NCBI RefSeq assembly: GCF_001263415.1
Contig: NZ_LGTE01000014.1
Location: forward strand, 1-64,000
Source of the DNA: Thermincola ferriacetica
Lineage (GTDB): Bacteria; Bacillota; Thermincolia; Thermincolales; Thermincolaceae
DNA length: 64,000 bases
Reading direction: 5' to 3'
The notes beneath the pieces are model-generated. The model made no database searches. It worked only from the letters and a program-made list of their open reading frames with translations, and was not told the DNA's origin. The first letter of the stretch is position 1, and each line of letters starts with the position of its first letter. Positions 62,361 through 64,000 of this stretch are shown one piece after another. A program made the position numbers and the translations under genes.

Positions 62361-64000
62361 TTAGTTATCAACCGGCTTACCGGCTTCAAAAGATATCATG
62401 GAAAATTTAAACACTTTTTCAGGGCAGTTTTGTTCACAGCGTTTGCAGGCGGTACCGTTGCAACGGTCAGGTCGCAGCACTAATACCGAATCTGTATCTT
62501 CCGAGAAGGAAAGAGCCTTTTCCGGGCATTTCTCAATACATGTTCCACATTTTGTACACCCGGGGAAATTGATACAGCAAGGATAGCCTACAGAATCGAT
62601 ATAAGCAACTCCCTTGTAGCCCAAATCGGGAATATCACGCTCATAAAGTTTGATAATTTTAGCATTCTGAACAGGTTTAATTAACTCAGGAAGGTTATAA
62701 AACTTGCTAAAACGCCGGTACTGCTCCCAGGGCATCCCTTCGCCCCAGAGAGATAGTTCGAGTAAGTATGCCTTTTCAAAAACTTTAGATTCTGCAAACA
62801 TGCAGTGATTGGCCCTCAGTTTACGGGCCAGGGCCTGAAGTTCCCAGAGCCGTTCAGGATCAAGGACAATGTCTCTGGCCATAGCAAGAGAAGTGTTCCC
62901 CACCTGATATATTTTTTCCGCCCCCGGGGGTACCAGACCGATCTGCAGGGCCTTTGCAGCATTTACGTACGTTCCGGAGGCTCCCGCCATGTATGCTGTC
63001 TTAATATCAGAAAGCTCAATACCGGCTTCACTGGCCAGCGTTACAAATCCTGCTCTTATTGCCCCAATAGCTTTGCCCGCTTCAACTATGTCGTGCTCGC
63101 TGAATGAAACACGGGGCCCCAGATGAAGCCTGCTATCGGGAGTTTTTATGTGCGGCAGACGGATGAGATTTGCTGCCATGGCCTCATAAAGAATGGCAAT
63201 AACACCGGTGCCGGTAATTCCCTTGATGGGGGCCGTTCCCTCCTCGATAACCCGTTCTGACGTAATATCCACCAGGTCGCCGGATGTACTGTTCAGCTCA
63301 CTGTCAAGAACCAGGCACCTGTAACCCACCTTTTCTTCGGTAAGGTCATGTATTGCCCCCGGAGCCGCCAGCATGCCAAATTCAATATGCTGGCCCTCAA
63401 GAGCCGGGCCGGCGGCACAGGAACCCGTTATAATACGGTCACCTATTTTCAGAGCCATTTCCGCATTGGTGCCATAATCAGTAACCAGGGCGATTTCTTC
63501 TTTCTCCAGCAATCCTGACTTTACCATCATGGCAAGAGCATCAGCGCCAATTTCATGCTTAACCGCCGCCGGAATAAATACGTCCACATTTGGAGCCAGG
63601 GCCAGTCCGCGAACCTTGTCGGCCGGTAAAACTTTGGCATCCCGGTTTGGCGGTACAATGCCCAGAGCTTTTTTCTTTCTTTCCCCGGCATAGGCCAGGT
63701 CCCGGATTTCAATTTCTTCGAACAGGGAAAGTTGAATGGGATTACCACACACTGCCAAACGGACAATGTTTTCCCTAGGCACTCCCAGTCTGTCAATAAG
63801 CTGGTTTACTGTATCTATTATAATACTGTGAGCTTTATCTAGCCCGACTTCAATGGCAAAAGTCAGGTGATCCATCACGTTGGCCCCGGGTAAGGGGTGG
63901 CGGGCAGTAAGAACAGTAGCAAGAATTTTCCTCTTTTCAAGGTCAACGGCCTGTCCTCTGAACCCACTGGTGCCCAAGTCAAGGGCTATTCCTATTTTCA
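62361..64000 (-). CDS. ramA-like: RamA-like corrinoid activase: ASKHA ATPase plus two [4Fe-4S] (cut by one base at window end)
   Basis: This protein of about 546 residues is almost complete: reading backward from 64000 the frame continues KIGIALDLGTSGFRG, and the missing base before TG would make ATG. It begins with the ASKHA phosphate-binding motif LDLGTSG, has a second nucleotide motif (VTDYGTNAEMALK) and GTGVIAI, and ends with two ferredoxin-type clusters (CTKCGTCIEKCP and CNGTACKRCEQNCP). This is the plan of RamA and related activators, which use ATP to reduce cob(II)alamin in methyltransferase corrinoid proteins. Related DUF4445 proteins such as RACo have an N-terminal [2Fe-2S] domain that is absent here. 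No methyltransferase or corrinoid protein is in view, so its client is unknown. Confidence 0.88.
   Translation of the reverse strand, partial: KIGIALDLGTSGFRGQAVDLEKRKILATVLTARHPLPGANVMDHLTFAIEVGLDKAHSIIIDTVNQLIDRLGVPRENIVRLAVCGNPIQLSLFEEIEIRDLAYAGERKKKALGIVPPNRDAKVLPADKVRGLALAPNVDVFIPAAVKHEIGADALAMMVKSGLLEKEEIALVTDYGTNAEMALKIGDRIITGSCAAGPALEGQHIEFGMLAAPGAIHDLTEEKVGYRCLVLDSELNSTSGDLVDITSERVIEEGTAPIKGITGTGVIAILYEAMAANLIRLPHIKTPDSRLHLGPRVSFSEHDIVEAGKAIGAIRAGFVTLASEAGIELSDIKTAYMAGASGTYVNAAKALQIGLVPPGAEKIYQVGNTSLAMARDIVLDPERLWELQALARKLRANHCMFAESKVFEKAYLLELSLWGEGMPWEQYRRFSKFYNLPELIKPVQNAKIIKLYERDIPDLGYKGVAYIDSVGYPCCINFPGCTKCGTCIEKCPEKALSFSEDTDSVLVLRPDRCNGTACKRCEQNCPEKVFKFSMISFEAGKPVDN

Noticed and set aside
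1-64000. tRNA, rRNA, transposase, integrase or phage genes
   Set aside because: None was recognised on either strand by eye; very short or degenerate copies could have been missed.

Overview
The window comes from a Gram-positive, endospore-former-type member of the Firmicutes (Clostridia). The best guess is a Peptococcaceae-like metal reducer related to Thermincola, but this rests on gene content only. Supporting signs are AddAB instead of RecBCD, a YpiB-type UPF0302/IDEAL protein, DUF1540, PadR, many TTG/GTG starts behind GGAGG ribosome sites, consensus sigma-A promoters, B. subtilis-type LexA boxes, and a very large exported multiheme cytochrome locus. No rRNA, tRNA, CRISPR array or transposase gene was seen.

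Layout. (1) 1-1034: part of a dispersed structured repeat, then a cell-wall amidase. (2) 1211-5713: an SOS-controlled translesion (mutasome) operon: ImuB-like inactive Y-family polymerase, DUF6504 protein and a DnaE2/ImuC-type polymerase. (3) 5.9-9.9 kb: small genes (Met/Gly-rich repeat protein, YpiB family, gamma-glutamylcyclotransferase-like, Cys-rich proteins, a 31-residue membrane peptide), separated by terminators and by a mosaic of repeat modules at 8.4-9.05 kb. (4) 9.9-30.5 kb, all minus strand: one contiguous locus for extracellular electron transfer. It holds two 6-heme cytochromes, one 3051-residue cytochrome with 45 candidate heme sites, three membrane-anchored NHL beta-propellers, a ResB/CcsA heme-ligation pair, a TPR protein, a GT-C-like membrane protein and an unknown anchored protein. 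(5) 30.8-35.2 kb: ADP-ribosylglycohydrolase, then a NuoEFG-like soluble NADH-dehydrogenase module without its catalytic partner. (6) 35.3-51.3 kb, minus strand: a second SOS-type promoter driving a radical-SAM/DUF4130 DNA-repair pair, a rhomboid protease, two paralogous lipoproteins, and an addB-addA-sbcD-sbcC operon. (7) 51.5-64 kb: a NitT/TauT-type ABC transporter, a PadR-controlled pair of half-size permeases, DUF1540, a large GGDEF/EAL sensor, two small genes, an FMN glutamate-synthase-like protein, and a RamA-like corrinoid activase cut by the window end.

How it fits together. The cytochrome locus encodes electron carriers, the heme-attachment machinery they need, and anchored propellers and TPR scaffolds that could organise them at the cell surface. 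Independently, the window is rich in DNA-damage functions. Two of these units carry a LexA box positioned on a near-consensus promoter, which also shows that the longest reading frames of both lead genes start too early. Starts were moved in several other genes where a ribosome site decided the matter.
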